A stretch of 51,303 nt of DNA from Erysipelotrichaceae bacterium (GCA_019415435.1 DXZE01000008.1:1-51303); one strand, 5' to 3'; counted from the first letter of the stretch, positions 24,265 to 33,933 are shown. Made by a program: numbers and translations. Notes: generated from the letters alone by a model not told the origin.

Positions 24265-25487
24265 CTGATTTCACCTCTGTTATATGCCGCAATCACACCC
24301 TGCGCGATTCCTACACACATCATAATAGATAAGGTAGAAGAACCACCAGAAGAGATCATTAATAGCGGTACACCTGTTAACGGGATAAAGCCGGTAACAC
24401 CACCAACATTAAAGATAATATGAACTAAGAAATACATGGCTGTACCAACAAGAATAATACGTGCCTGTTCATTCTTTATCTTCATCGCAAAGAATAACAG
24501 TCTGAATATGATAACCGCATACGCTGTCATCAGTAACAGGAATCCAACAAAACCTAATTCTTCCACAACAATAGCCAGGATAAAGTCTGTATTTGCGGCC
24601 GGGAAATCCGTATATTTTCTTACAGAATTACCAAAACCAACTCCAAACCATCCGCCTGAAGCAAAGGATACAAGTCCATTAACTAACTGATAGCCGCTTC
24701 CATACTGATCCATAAATGGATTGATGGCAGAAAGAAAACGGTTTTTCTGATAGGTCGCAATCGGTAAAGATTCTATGAAGGAAGCACCTGCTGGGGAAAG
24801 CAGGTACACTGCCGCAATAACACCTGTAACAAATAAAGCCTGTAAGACATGCTGAAACAAACGCATCTGCGGATGGTTTGGAATCATAAAGCATGCCACG
24901 GAGATTAAGGTAATAACTGCCGCAGAACCCAGGTCAGACTGTAAAACAAAAATCGTAAAAATATAAATACCTATAAATAATACTGGCTTCAATAGAAAAG
25001 CTGTCCTGCTTTTAAATCTCTTCTTTACTTCACCTGTATATCCTGCAACGATCAGTATCGATACAATCTTTGCAAATTCACTAGGCTGTAATGTTACTTC
25101 CATACCTGGTAAAGGAATACGTATCCATCCTTTGGCACCACCAGCCGATGGGAAGGCAAGACATACTAATAAAGCTATTTCCATCAATATAATAATGGAA
25201 GGAAATTTAGAACTATGCAGAAAGTGTAAAGAAAATGCATTAGATAATTTAGCCATCATAAAATAACCGGCCAGTAAGAATACAATCTGCTTGATCTCTG
25301 TAACCGCAAGATATCTGTTATTACCTACGGCTAAACCCATGGAAGCACTGCCAATCATGATTAAGCCAAATGCCATTAAAAACAGCATTGCCATATGAAT
25401 GACAATATCAGAACCATAGGCTAATCGCAGAGAAAAATGTCCTCTGCTTTTCTTCTGTTTTTTTTCTACCTGAGACTTTTCTGACAT
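24261..25487 (-). CDS. ftsW: FtsW/RodA/SpoVE family peptidoglycan glycosyltransferase
   Basis: SEDS-family enzyme that polymerises lipid II with a partner class B PBP during division or elongation. 408 aa with about ten transmembrane segments after a short basic cytoplasmic N-terminus. Family blocks: GGAKGWIRIPLPGMEVTLQPSEFAK, the catalytic Asp in LQSDLGSAA, YQLVNGLVSFASGGWFGVGFG and PLTGVPLLMISSGGSS. FtsW versus RodA cannot be firmly decided; the PLTGVPLPFISSGGSS-like end favours FtsW. No SD is seen before the ATG, but TGC-TAGAAT lies 8 nt upstream. Confidence 0.88.
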   Translation of the reverse strand: MSEKSQVEKKQKKSRGHFSLRLAYGSDIVIHMAMLFLMAFGLIMIGSASMGLAVGNNRYLAVTEIKQIVFLLAGYFMMAKLSNAFSLHFLHSSKFPSIIILMEIALLVCLAFPSAGGAKGWIRIPLPGMEVTLQPSEFAKIVSILIVAGYTGEVKKRFKSRTAFLLKPVLFIGIYIFTIFVLQSDLGSAAVITLISVACFMIPNHPQMRLFQHVLQALFVTGVIAAVYLLSPAGASFIESLPIATYQKNRFLSAINPFMDQYGSGYQLVNGLVSFASGGWFGVGFGNSVRKYTDFPAANTDFILAIVVEELGFVGFLLLMTAYAVIIFRLLFFAMKIKNEQARIILVGTAMYFLVHIIFNVGGVTGFIPLTGVPLLMISSGGSSTLSIMMCVGIAQGVIAAYNRGEIR

Positions 25488-25495
25488 ACTGTGCT

Positions 25496-25504
25496 ATTCT
25501 AGCA
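25496..25504 (-). promoter_or_regulatory. extended -10 of ftsW, 8 nt before its ATG
   Basis: TGC-TAGAAT on the minus strand ends 8 nt before the ATG (25487). There is no SD in between. It is divergent from the def promoter. Confidence 0.45.
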
Positions 25505-25518
25505 TAAATGCGATTTCT

Positions 25519-25547
25519 TTGACATTCCCATGATGTCTGATTACAAT
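25519..25547 (+). promoter_or_regulatory. def promoter
   Basis: TTGACA (25519-25524), 17-bp spacer, TACAAT (25542-25547). A near-consensus sigma-A promoter. Its position rules out starts before 25550 for def. Confidence 0.85.
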
Positions 25548-25565
25548 ATCTCCGAGGTAAATAAT

Positions 25566-26132
25566 ATGCTGATAAATAATGATACAATAATCAAGGATGA
25601 TAATCCTTTAATACGCGAACAATCTCTTCCTGTAGAATTACCTTTATCTGATGAAGACAAACAGCTTCTTAAAGACATGCTGCAGTATGTCAAGGATTCT
25701 ACAGATGAGGAAAAAGCTAAGAAATATAATCTGCGTCCGGCTGTAGGCATCTCTGCTATTCAGCTAGGAATTAAAAAACAGTTAACAGCTGTTGTTGTAG
25801 ATGATCTGGATAAGAATGAAAAGCCAGAACACTTTGAATTCATGCTTGCTAATCCAAAGATTGTCTCTTCTTCCTTACAGAAAGCTTATTTAAGCGGTGG
25901 CAAAGGATGCTTATCTGTACCAGAAGACCATAAAGGTTATGTTGTACGCAGTGCCAGAGTCACCGTAAAGGGATTTGATTTATGCACAAATCAGAATGTA
26001 ACAATCCGGGCAAGAGGATATCTTGCGATTGTACTCCAGCACGAACTGGATCACTTTAACGGCAGATTATTCTATGATTACATCAATCCGGATAAACCTT
26101 ATCCAAATGTTCAGGGTGCGCTTGTTATCTGA
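25566..26132 (+). CDS. def: peptide deformylase
   Basis: Removes the N-formyl group from nascent proteins. About 188 aa. The three motifs are present: GISAIQLG (motif I, a variant of GxGLAAxQ), GCLSVPED (motif II, metal-ligand Cys), and QHELDHFNG (motif III, two metal-ligand His and the catalytic Glu). The insertion between motifs I and II marks the type-2, Gram-positive class. The ATG at 25566 follows GAGG and sits downstream of a consensus promoter; the longer ORF (from 25530) would include the -10 box. Confidence 0.93.
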   Translation: MLINNDTIIKDDNPLIREQSLPVELPLSDEDKQLLKDMLQYVKDSTDEEKAKKYNLRPAVGISAIQLGIKKQLTAVVVDDLDKNEKPEHFEFMLANPKIVSSSLQKAYLSGGKGCLSVPEDHKGYVVRSARVTVKGFDLCTNQNVTIRARGYLAIVLQHELDHFNGRLFYDYINPDKPYPNVQGALVI

Positions 26133-26153
26133 TGAGAGAATCTGTACATTCAG

Positions 26154-26162
26154 TGCTATAAT
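26154..26162 (+). promoter_or_regulatory. rnjA extended -10 promoter
   Basis: TGC-TATAAT (26154-26162), a perfect extended -10 in the def-rnjA gap. The -35 is weak. A GAGGAA SD precedes the ATG by about 11 nt. Confidence 0.7.
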
Positions 26163-26215
26163 AGTAAAGAGTTTATATTTTCACCAACATAATGAAATGA
26201 GGAAATTATCATAAT

Positions 26216-28042
26216 ATGACAGAAAAGAAGAACGGAAAAAGAACTGCCAGGAATAATGTCCGCTATTCTGAGATTGCCGCAGAAAGTGCAAAGACAACAG
26301 TAAATCACAAGACTGATACACTGATCTATGCGATGGGCGGTCTTGGCGAAATCGGCAAGAACATGTATTGTTTTGAGCATGATGATGAAATTGTCATCAT
26401 TGACTGCGGTGTCAAGTTTCCTGAAGAGGATATGCCGGGAGTTGACTATGTCATTCCTGATTATTCTTACCTGGTTAAAAACCAGTCAAAGATCAAGGCA
26501 CTTGTTATCACTCATGGTCATGAAGATCATATCGGCGGCATTCCATTTTTCCTAAAACAGGTACATTTAAAAGAGATTTGGGCAGGTCCTTTTGCAAAAG
26601 CTCTGATTGAGAAGAAGCTTGATGAGCATCATATGTTAAGAAGTGTCAAAATCAATGAAATTGATGATGACACAAGAGTACGTACAAAATACTTCACGAT
26701 TGGTTTCATCCGTACTGTACACTCCATCCCGGATTCATTCGGTGTATTAGTCAATACACCGAATGGCAGAATCTTTGAAACAGGTGACTTCAAGTTTGAC
26801 TTAACACCAGTAGGAACTCAATCCGATTATCAGAAGATGGCTTATATGGGTCAGATCGGTATCTCATTATTAATGAGTGACTCTACCAACTCTTCTGTAC
26901 CTGGTTCATCAATATCCGAAAGAAAAGTAGCGGTAGCGATCAATGAACAGATGCGCAAGACACCAGGCAGATTAATTGTTTCTACCTTTGCATCCAATAC
27001 ATACCGTTTGGCACAGATTCTTGAAGCTGCGGTAGCGTGCAACCGTAAGGTCGCTGTATTTGGAAGATCCATGGAAAATGTCCTTGAGATCGGCAGAAGG
27101 CTTGGCTACATCAATGTGCCGGATGATTCCTTTATCACTGGTAATGAATTGAATACCCTCCCTGCTAACCGTATCTGTATCGTATGTACAGGTTCCCAGG
27201 GTGAACCAATGGCAGCTTTAAGCAGAATTGCCAATGGTACACACAGATTCATCAGAATTATTCCTGGTGACACCGTATTGTTCTCATCCAACCCTATTCC
27301 AGGCAACGGTTCCTCAGTAGGAAGTGTTATCAACCAGTTAACAAGAGTTGGCGCAAATGTTATTACGAATTCACCATTAACTTCTTTCCATACTACCGGT
27401 CATGCACCGCAGGAAGAACAGAAGCTGATGCTGAATCTGATTAAACCAGCATACTTCATGCCGAACCATGGTGAATACAAGATGCTGGTCCAGCATGCCC
27501 ATACGGCAGAATTAACAGGTGTTCCAAAGGATCATATATTCATTTGTGCTAATGGTGATGTTCTCGCTTTAAGAGATGGTGTTGTATTCGCCGCAAATGA
27601 ACGTATTGAGGCAGACGCTATCTATGTTGATGGCAATGATGCGACTGGTTTAAGTACATCTGTTATCAAGGATAGAAGAATTCTTGCGGAGAACGGTCTT
27701 GTCGCAGTCATTGTGACAATTGATTCCCGTTATAACAAGATTCTCTGCCGTCCGAATATTGTTTCAAGAGGATTTGTTTATATTAAGGAATCTCAGACCT
27801 TATTAAAGGAAGCTGAACTCATTGTCTATGATGCTTTAAAGAAGAAGATGGAACAGCGTACTACATTCGGAGATTTAAAGAACTGTATCCGCAGTGCACT
27901 GGAACCATATCTATTCAAGAAGACAGGTCGTAACCCTATTGTTATTCCGGTTATTCTGAATCAGAAAGCTGCTATGGAAGAATTACAGGCTAAGTCACAG
28001 GCAAGAAAAGCTGCTGCACCAAGAAGAAAAACAACTGCTTAA
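26216..28042 (+). CDS. rnjA: ribonuclease J (5'-3' exo/endonuclease)
   Basis: Central mRNA and rRNA processing nuclease. 608 aa. After a basic N-terminal tail comes a metallo-beta-lactamase core: GLGEIGKNMYCFE, the zinc motif HGHEDHIGG, and an ETGDFKFDLTPVG block. The beta-CASP motifs follow (SDSTNS, VSTFASN, GRSMENVLEIG, TGSQGEP). FHTTGHAPQEE closes the catalytic part; a C-terminal dimerisation domain and an Ala/Arg/Lys-rich tail end the protein. Only this J-type gene is present here, so J1 versus J2 cannot be assigned by context. Confidence 0.93.
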   Translation: MTEKKNGKRTARNNVRYSEIAAESAKTTVNHKTDTLIYAMGGLGEIGKNMYCFEHDDEIVIIDCGVKFPEEDMPGVDYVIPDYSYLVKNQSKIKALVITHGHEDHIGGIPFFLKQVHLKEIWAGPFAKALIEKKLDEHHMLRSVKINEIDDDTRVRTKYFTIGFIRTVHSIPDSFGVLVNTPNGRIFETGDFKFDLTPVGTQSDYQKMAYMGQIGISLLMSDSTNSSVPGSSISERKVAVAINEQMRKTPGRLIVSTFASNTYRLAQILEAAVACNRKVAVFGRSMENVLEIGRRLGYINVPDDSFITGNELNTLPANRICIVCTGSQGEPMAALSRIANGTHRFIRIIPGDTVLFSSNPIPGNGSSVGSVINQLTRVGANVITNSPLTSFHTTGHAPQEEQKLMLNLIKPAYFMPNHGEYKMLVQHAHTAELTGVPKDHIFICANGDVLALRDGVVFAANERIEADAIYVDGNDATGLSTSVIKDRRILAENGLVAVIVTIDSRYNKILCRPNIVSRGFVYIKESQTLLKEAELIVYDALKKKMEQRTTFGDLKNCIRSALEPYLFKKTGRNPIVIPVILNQKAAMEELQAKSQARKAAAPRRKTTA

Positions 28043-28044
28043 TG

Positions 28045-28082
28045 AAAAAGGTTCATCAGAATTATTCTGATGAATCTTTTTT
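28045..28082. terminator. bidirectional terminator between rnjA and the MBL-fold gene
   Basis: Perfect 10-bp stem TTCATCAGAA-TTA-TTCTGATGAA (28052-28074), flanked by TCTTTTTT on the plus side and AAAAAGG on the left, so it can serve both convergent genes. Confidence 0.9.
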
Positions 28083-28701
28083 ATTGGATTGGTTTCAATG
28101 TAATGGTTTCTTGAGGAATATCCGTTTCATCAAAGGATATGGAAGAATCCTTTAACTGTACTAATTCAGGAATATCCTTCTGAATATCCTTTATATCTGC
28201 GATAACATCATATCCCCTGTTATCTTCTCTATAATGCATTAAGATATTCAGCTTTGCATGAATATGGTGAAGTATTTCCTCTGCCTGTTTTGCATCAATT
28301 GTAAAGTAGCCGCCGCATGGAATAAGGATCACATCTGCCTCAGCAAGCTTATCATATTCTTCCTTTGTCGGCATTCTGCCAATATCACCAAGATGGGCAA
28401 TCGTCATATGATCTATTGTCACAAACGTAATATCTGTAAAACCTCTTTTCGTACCACCCGCTTCATCATGAGGTACCGTGATCTTATGAAGTGGGAATGG
28501 ATCATGGTCTGAAGTCAGATGAATCATATTATACGCATCATGATCCGCATGCGAATGCGAACAATATACAGCATCTGCGTGTATATCTGATGGCAACTTT
28601 AGTCCCGGCACAGATCCATCTTCATATGGATCAAAAACTATCGAATGATTCTCATTTTCCACTTTAAAGCAGGAATGACCATAGGATGTAATTGTAATCA
28701 T
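28081..28701 (-). CDS. MBL-fold metal-dependent hydrolase, UlaG/UPF0173-like
   Basis: 206 aa. Metallo-beta-lactamase fold with the N-terminal ITSYGHSCFKVE, a metal motif SHSHADHDA (about residues 48-56), a later HLGDIGRMP and a C-terminal HYRED. It belongs with the small UlaG-like/UPF0173 hydrolases, whose substrates are mostly unknown. Its SD (AAGGAGG) starts right after the T-run of the pyk terminator, so it is either read through from pfkA-pyk or driven by a promoter I cannot see. Confidence 0.8.
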   Translation of the reverse strand: MITITSYGHSCFKVENENHSIVFDPYEDGSVPGLKLPSDIHADAVYCSHSHADHDAYNMIHLTSDHDPFPLHKITVPHDEAGGTKRGFTDITFVTIDHMTIAHLGDIGRMPTKEEYDKLAEADVILIPCGGYFTIDAKQAEEILHHIHAKLNILMHYREDNRGYDVIADIKDIQKDIPELVQLKDSSISFDETDIPQETITLKPIQ

Positions 28702-28715
28702 AGAAACCTCCTTTA

Positions 28716-28745
28716 GAAAAAGACATATCTTTACGATATGTCTTT
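28716..28745 (-). terminator. terminator after pyk
   Basis: Minus-strand hairpin AAAGACATATC-GTAAA-GATATGTCTTT, followed by TTCT, immediately before the SD of the MBL-fold gene. The last stem bases supply most of the T-run. Confidence 0.75.
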
Positions 28746-28749
28746 CATG

Positions 28750-30183
28750 TTACTTAACAGTGATGATCTTCATCATGTTTGCGGAACCCTCACCCGTAGG
28801 ATAACCTGCAGAGATGATGATTAACTGTCCCTTCTTGACACCATAATCCTTGGCAAATAAAGATGCGAGATCATCATCATTTGTCATTGTATTCTGTACA
28901 TCAGAGAAGATTGGCAATACACCCCAATAGGATTCCAGTTTACGCTGTGTGTCCTTAGTGAATGTAACCGCAAGAATCGGAACATTCGGTCTGAACTTGG
29001 AGATACGTCTAGCCGTCGTACCACCCTGTGTAAAGGCAACGATAGCACCTACATTATCCAGTGTTAATGTCGCATCAGAAATAGCAATGGATACAGCATC
29101 CTGAATTGTCTTGTTGGATGTTGTCTTTAACCAGTCAAGTCTTTCTCTGTAAGAAATGATCTTTTCTGCTTCTTCGGCAATCTCACTCATGGTTTCACAT
29201 GCTTCTACAGGATAATGACCTGCCGCAGACTCTGCGGAAAGCATTACGCCATCAGATCCATCGAGGACAGCGTTGCAGACATCAGATGCTTCTGCACGTG
29301 TGCAGCGTGGATTATTAGTCATGGAATCCAGCATATGGGTAGCTGTGATTGCTGGCTTACCGACAATATTAGCCTGACGGATAATATGTTTCTGATAAAC
29401 CGGAACCATCATAGTAGGAATTTCTACACCAAGGTCACCTCTTGCGACCATAACGCCATCTGCAGCTTCCAGAATAGAATCTACATTGTCATAGCCTTCC
29501 TGATTTTCAATCTTGGCGATGATGTTGATATGAGGCTTGCCTTCTTCAATGCAGATCTTACGGATAGCATTGATATCGGATGCTCTTCTTGTAAAGGAAG
29601 CGAAGATAAAGTCTACATCATTCTGACATCCAAAACGGATATCAGCTTCATCCTTTTCAGAAAGGAATGGCATAGAGAGCTTGACACCAGGTACGTTGCA
29701 TCCCTTATGAGAAGAGATAGGGCCTGCGACTTCTACTCTGCACTTCATCTCATTGCCATAGTTTTCAAGGACTGTTAACTTCATCTTGCCATCGTTAATC
29801 AGGATGATATTGCCCTGGGTTAAATCATCAAATAATTCCGGAACCTGAACATGGAATCTTTCATGTGTTCCTTCACATTCTGCCTTTTCCAGGTAAACGA
29901 TTTCACCAATCTCATAGTTTTCCGTATCATTCTTGAAAGATCCAAGACGGATTTCCGGTCCCTTTGTATCTAAGGCTATTGCCAGGTTGATACCGGTTGT
30001 TTCAGATACGTGACGAATCAGCTTGATACGGTTTAAATGTTCCTCATGGGTACCATGAGAGAAATTCAGACGGGCAATATTCATGCCGGCTTTGGCAAGG
30101 CCTGTCAATACAGTTTCATTTTCAGATGCAGGACCAATTGTACAGATAACTTTGGTCTTTTTAAACATATGATTGTTTTCCAT
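28750..30183 (-). CDS. pyk: pyruvate kinase
   Basis: PEP + ADP to pyruvate + ATP. 477 aa: barrel domain with TKVICTIGPASE at the N-terminus, the signature IIAKIENQEGYDNVD (catalytic Lys), MVARGDLGVEIP, and a C-terminal domain with AFTQGGTTARRISKFRP. It lacks the extra C-terminal PEP-utiliser-like domain of Bacillus pyruvate kinase. 17 nt after pfkA, forming the classical pfkA-pyk pair. Confidence 0.97.
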   Translation of the reverse strand: MENNHMFKKTKVICTIGPASENETVLTGLAKAGMNIARLNFSHGTHEEHLNRIKLIRHVSETTGINLAIALDTKGPEIRLGSFKNDTENYEIGEIVYLEKAECEGTHERFHVQVPELFDDLTQGNIILINDGKMKLTVLENYGNEMKCRVEVAGPISSHKGCNVPGVKLSMPFLSEKDEADIRFGCQNDVDFIFASFTRRASDINAIRKICIEEGKPHINIIAKIENQEGYDNVDSILEAADGVMVARGDLGVEIPTMMVPVYQKHIIRQANIVGKPAITATHMLDSMTNNPRCTRAEASDVCNAVLDGSDGVMLSAESAAGHYPVEACETMSEIAEEAEKIISYRERLDWLKTTSNKTIQDAVSIAISDATLTLDNVGAIVAFTQGGTTARRISKFRPNVPILAVTFTKDTQRKLESYWGVLPIFSDVQNTMTNDDDLASLFAKDYGVKKGQLIIISAGYPTGEGSANMMKIITVK

Positions 30184-30200
30184 TCTTTACTCTTCTTTCC

Positions 30201-31163
30201 TTATACCAGACGGTCAAATAAACGATACAGTGGCTTACGATTCTGATGCGGTCTCTCTAATGCTTCATTGATTGGCATCGATGTAATGGCATTATCAATA
30301 ATACCAACACAATGACCGCCAATGCCTTCCATCAGAAGATCTACAGCCTTCTCACCCATTCTTGAGGCGAGCATACGGTCTGTAGGAGTTGGTGAACCAC
30401 CTCTTTGAATATGACCGAGTACAGTGGCTCTACCACTGAAGTTTGTATTCAGAGAAACCTTCTTGGCAAGTGCATCGACATCACAGATCTTTTCAGAGAT
30501 GATGACGATTGCATGATTTTTATGAACAGCATCACCAAGATATCTCAGATTTTCAAGTACATCCAGCTCATCATAACCCGTTTCAGGTGTGATAACCATT
30601 TCAGCACCACAAGAGATAGCAGTATACAGAGCCAGATCACCGCAATGGTTACCCATGACTTCGACTATCGAACAGCGGTGATGTGAAGAAGATGTATCAC
30701 GCAGTTTATCTACATTTTCCACACATGTATGAAGTGCTGTATCAAAGCCGATTGTAAAGTCAGTCCCCGGAATATCATTATCAATTGTTCCAGGTAAGCC
30801 AATGCAGTTAATGCCCTTCTTTGTTAAAGCTAATGCACCACGATAGGAACCATCGCCACCTATGACAACTAATGCTTCAATTCCTTCCCGCTTCATATTT
30901 TTGATGCATTCATCCTGAATCTCACCTTCTTTGAATTCAGGCAAACGTGCCGAGCCAAGCTTTGTACCGCCTCTGTCCAGAATATCTGAAACATCACTGC
31001 GGCTCAATGGTTCAAAATTAGACTCCAGAAGACCTCTGTATCCATCATGAACACCTACTACTTCAACCCCATTGTTCAAGGCAATTCTTGTTACAGAACG
31101 AATTGCGGCATTCATGCCCGGAGCATCGCCGCCCGAAGTTAAAACACCAATTTTTCTGACCAT
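30201..31163 (-). CDS. pfkA: 6-phosphofructokinase
   Basis: Fructose-6-phosphate + ATP to fructose-1,6-bisphosphate. 320 aa. VLTSGGDAPGMNAAIR at the N-terminus, ATP site GGDGSYRGA, catalytic GTIDNDIPGTD, and HIQRGGSPTPTDR, all normal for ATP-dependent bacterial PfkA. The start at 31163 has GGAGG about 5 nt upstream; the seven-residue upstream extension lacks an SD. It lies 42 nt after dnaI; no clear promoter or terminator is visible in that gap, so part of its transcription may come from dnaB-dnaI. Confidence 0.97.
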   Translation of the reverse strand: MVRKIGVLTSGGDAPGMNAAIRSVTRIALNNGVEVVGVHDGYRGLLESNFEPLSRSDVSDILDRGGTKLGSARLPEFKEGEIQDECIKNMKREGIEALVVIGGDGSYRGALALTKKGINCIGLPGTIDNDIPGTDFTIGFDTALHTCVENVDKLRDTSSSHHRCSIVEVMGNHCGDLALYTAISCGAEMVITPETGYDELDVLENLRYLGDAVHKNHAIVIISEKICDVDALAKKVSLNTNFSGRATVLGHIQRGGSPTPTDRMLASRMGEKAVDLLMEGIGGHCVGIIDNAITSMPINEALERPHQNRKPLYRLFDRLV

Positions 31164-31205
31164 AAAAGCCTCCGAATACGCCACTATCCTATCATTAAAT
31201 ACACT

Positions 31206-32129
31206 TTAATTAAAGATATTTGACGACTTAATTCTTCTATCTTCCCCTGTAAGCGGTTGCGGCTTCGCCATAACTTTGATCCGCTCCATGATACGGGCAG
31301 CCTTAATCACTTCTTCTTTTCCTTTATTTGTAAAACGGTAGTGATCTTCCAGACTGTTCATATCTTCATTACTGGTAAACCAGGTAGGAAGATGCTTCTC
31401 ATATCTTTCATTCAAAAGAGGTAAAAGAATCTGATCACGATTCCACTCTGTTACAGATTCCGCACCTATATCATCTATGACACAGAAGTATGCGGACATC
31501 GCTTTCTTTAATTCTACTGAAAACTCCCCTGTTCTTACTCCTGCGGCCATACGCATACAGAAAGAAGGATAATGTAAGAAAGCTGTCTTTCTCCCTCTTT
31601 CTCCATACCAGTTAGCCGCACAGGCAGCTAAATACGTCTTTCCTGTTCCCATTGGTCCATGAATATAAAGACCTTTATCTTCTGTACATGCTTTCATTGC
31701 ATTGGTAACAGCTTTACTGTAGTCCTCGGATACATCATCCAGGGATATTTTTGAAAAAGATACCGTATGCATATCTTCTGGCAAATCATTAATGTAAAAA
31801 TTAGAAAGATGCTTTTCCTCTTCTCTTTTCTTACGCATATAACGGCATGCCTTCAGATCTGTATGAAGATAACCATCATCCACCAGTTCTTCATAATATC
31901 CCTGCATCTTCTGACCGCACTGGTATAAACCCTGACAATGTAAACAAGGGCTTAAAGATGTATACCAGCGCTGTACCAACCAGGGAGACGTATCAATACA
32001 GGATACATCTACATCATGCATATCCAGAAGCTTTAAGAGATATGTATCCTGTTTCAGCTTCTGTATCAGATCTTCTGTCTCTTTCTTCTGGGATACCGAT
32101 GGAGATACATTGAAATTAATTTTTTCCAT
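31206..32129 (-). CDS. dnaI: primosomal protein DnaI (helicase loader)
   Basis: Loads the replicative helicase DnaC at oriC and at restart sites. 307 aa. The N-terminal half has a zinc-ribbon-type set of Cys (PCLHCQGLYQCGQ with a later ACRYM). The C-terminal AAA+ domain has Walker A GPMGTGKTYLA and Walker B CVIDDIGAESV. The gene overlaps the dnaB stop by 14 nt, the typical dnaB-dnaI pair. Confidence 0.92.
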   Translation of the reverse strand: MEKINFNVSPSVSQKKETEDLIQKLKQDTYLLKLLDMHDVDVSCIDTSPWLVQRWYTSLSPCLHCQGLYQCGQKMQGYYEELVDDGYLHTDLKACRYMRKKREEEKHLSNFYINDLPEDMHTVSFSKISLDDVSEDYSKAVTNAMKACTEDKGLYIHGPMGTGKTYLAACAANWYGERGRKTAFLHYPSFCMRMAAGVRTGEFSVELKKAMSAYFCVIDDIGAESVTEWNRDQILLPLLNERYEKHLPTWFTSNEDMNSLEDHYRFTNKGKEEVIKAARIMERIKVMAKPQPLTGEDRRIKSSNIFN

Positions 32130-33330
32130 TTGTCATTTCCTCCATCCGTTTCTGCAATTTCTGTATTTCATCAATTGATTCTTTGGATGCTTTATTAGAA
32201 CTGTTCTGTTGGGATGCTTTATTATCATACCATTTTGGGGTAGTTATCTTTACACGTTTGTTAGATGTGCCCGGAAGCTGTTTCTTTGTCTCCATGATGG
32301 CCTGCTCTTTGGTGGAAATACCATCTCTGGCCCATTCGCCTGCCACCATATCCACAAACTTTGGATTCAGTCTGTTATCAGATATCTTTAAGATATACGC
32401 AATCATGACATTGATGACTTCATTGCTGAAATTCATATCAAGAGATAAATGAGCAAGCAGATTCTTATCCGTTGTAGATACCATAGCACCATTCTGCTTT
32501 GCCTGTAAGAAAGAGACAGGTGAAAGAGAATACGGATCTTTGGCTTTGGTGATATCCGGATTACTGTGAGCAGCGAGATACCGCAGTCTTTCCTGATCAA
32601 ACTGCATCGTTTCTATAGATGTACACTTCTTTACTAAGATGCACATGCGATCTACCGAAAGGCCATACACTGTTGCTAACTTTCCAATTAAAGCAAGATT
32701 CTCTTTTGTACGAAGTTCTGCCGGAAATACCAATACAGAAGTTATTGCGATAAAGCGCTCATAATCAAAGTTGACATTCCGATCTTCATCCTTGGAAGAA
32801 AACTGATATCTTGGATTTACCTTCACATAGGATACATTCTGATCCAGATTCTTTTCTTCACTGCTTAAATCTACATTATGGGTAATATCTTCATATCCCT
32901 GGGTTGTGATTTCCTGTTTATCCAGACGGGATTCAGAAATCGTAAACTGTTTCTGACCAACTGCATTCATATATCTTGAAGATAATACCCGGTTCTGGAA
33001 GAAGTCTGATGCGGACATTGGCTTATTTAATACATAGATATAACTGTTATAGGAATCTCCTTTTTTACAATAGGTCCTTAACAGCATATATTCTTCAAGT
33101 TTCACTAATGCTCTGGAAAAAGCATCTGCCTGAATATCCATTAAGGCAAACAGTCTTCTATGTGAATCCTGGGCATGGACACTGCCTGACTCACTTGCTA
33201 AAGTCAGATAGATAATGATGCTGTCACTGCCGCATAAAGGCTGATACAGTACCAATAATGTCTGCATATCATCCTGAGACAGACCATTACGCAATTCTAT
33301 TTTATAACGGTCATCAGCTCTGATATCCAT
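32116..33330 (-). CDS. dnaB: replication initiation and membrane attachment protein DnaB (DnaB/DnaD family)
   Basis: Gram-positive primosome protein, not the helicase. About 404 aa. The N-terminal winged-helix part (LSQDDMQTLLVLYQPLCGSDSIIIY) and a helical C-terminal DDBH2-like domain (MNFSNEVINVMIAYILKISDN, then FVDMVAGEWARDGI) are both seen. The tail is Lys/Asn/Ser-rich. The start at 33330 has AAAGGA 8 nt upstream and overlaps the coaE stop by 17 nt; a 14-residue longer frame lies in coaE. nrdR, often beside dnaB, is absent here. Confidence 0.9.
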   Translation of the reverse strand: MDIRADDRYKIELRNGLSQDDMQTLLVLYQPLCGSDSIIIYLTLASESGSVHAQDSHRRLFALMDIQADAFSRALVKLEEYMLLRTYCKKGDSYNSYIYVLNKPMSASDFFQNRVLSSRYMNAVGQKQFTISESRLDKQEITTQGYEDITHNVDLSSEEKNLDQNVSYVKVNPRYQFSSKDEDRNVNFDYERFIAITSVLVFPAELRTKENLALIGKLATVYGLSVDRMCILVKKCTSIETMQFDQERLRYLAAHSNPDITKAKDPYSLSPVSFLQAKQNGAMVSTTDKNLLAHLSLDMNFSNEVINVMIAYILKISDNRLNPKFVDMVAGEWARDGISTKEQAIMETKKQLPGTSNKRVKITTPKWYDNKASQQNSSNKASKESIDEIQKLQKRMEEMTNGKN

Positions 33331-33925
33331 GTCTGCTTTCCTTTCGTAACTTAGCTGTACACAGATTGACATTATGATCCAGTTCTTTTAAATCACCGTT
33401 ATTTTCAATAACGATATCTGCTTTCTGTTTCTGAATTTCAGGATCTATCTGATGGTTATAGCGGGCAAGTGCTTCTTCTTTTGTATAACCCCTGTCCCGC
33501 ATCATTCTTTCAATGGCTGTATCCTTTCTGCATGTCACTACAATAATACGGTCAAATTCATCTTCAATGCCTGCTTCAAACAACAAAGGAACTTCCGCAA
33601 AAGCAAGTTTATCGTTACCATGTCTTTCAAAAAAGTTACGCATACCTTCTATGACATAAGGATGTATACAGGCATTGACTGCCTTACGCTTCTCTTCATC
33701 ATGAAAGATGATGTCAGCCATCTTCTTACGATCGATGTCGCCATTCATATCAACAACATCTTCACCAAGAATGGATACCAGAGGTTTCCAGCATGGGTTG
33801 CCATTATGGGTTGCCATCTTTGCATAATTATCACTGTTGAATACCGCAAAGCCTCTTTTACGGAACAATATTGATACACTTGTCTTGCCTGAGGCAATAG
33901 TTCCTGTAATACCTGTTTTCAACAT
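33314..33925 (-). CDS. coaE: dephospho-CoA kinase
   Basis: Last step of CoA synthesis. 203 aa. P-loop GTIASGKTSV (a variant of GGIGSGKS), followed by FNSDNYAK and FAEVPLLFEAG in the family positions. Start at 33925 with GGAGG 4 nt upstream; a longer frame begins inside mutM. The cluster polA-mutM-coaE-dnaB-dnaI is the common Bacillota arrangement. Confidence 0.93.
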   Translation of the reverse strand: MLKTGITGTIASGKTSVSILFRKRGFAVFNSDNYAKMATHNGNPCWKPLVSILGEDVVDMNGDIDRKKMADIIFHDEEKRKAVNACIHPYVIEGMRNFFERHGNDKLAFAEVPLLFEAGIEDEFDRIIVVTCRKDTAIERMMRDRGYTKEEALARYNHQIDPEIQKQKADIVIENNGDLKELDHNVNLCTAKLRKESRHGYQS

Positions 33926-33933
33926 GGTACCTC

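Noticed and set aside
25530..25565. Longer peptide deformylase start at 25530
   Set aside because: The extension covers the -10 box of a consensus promoter; the ATG at 25566 has GAGG.
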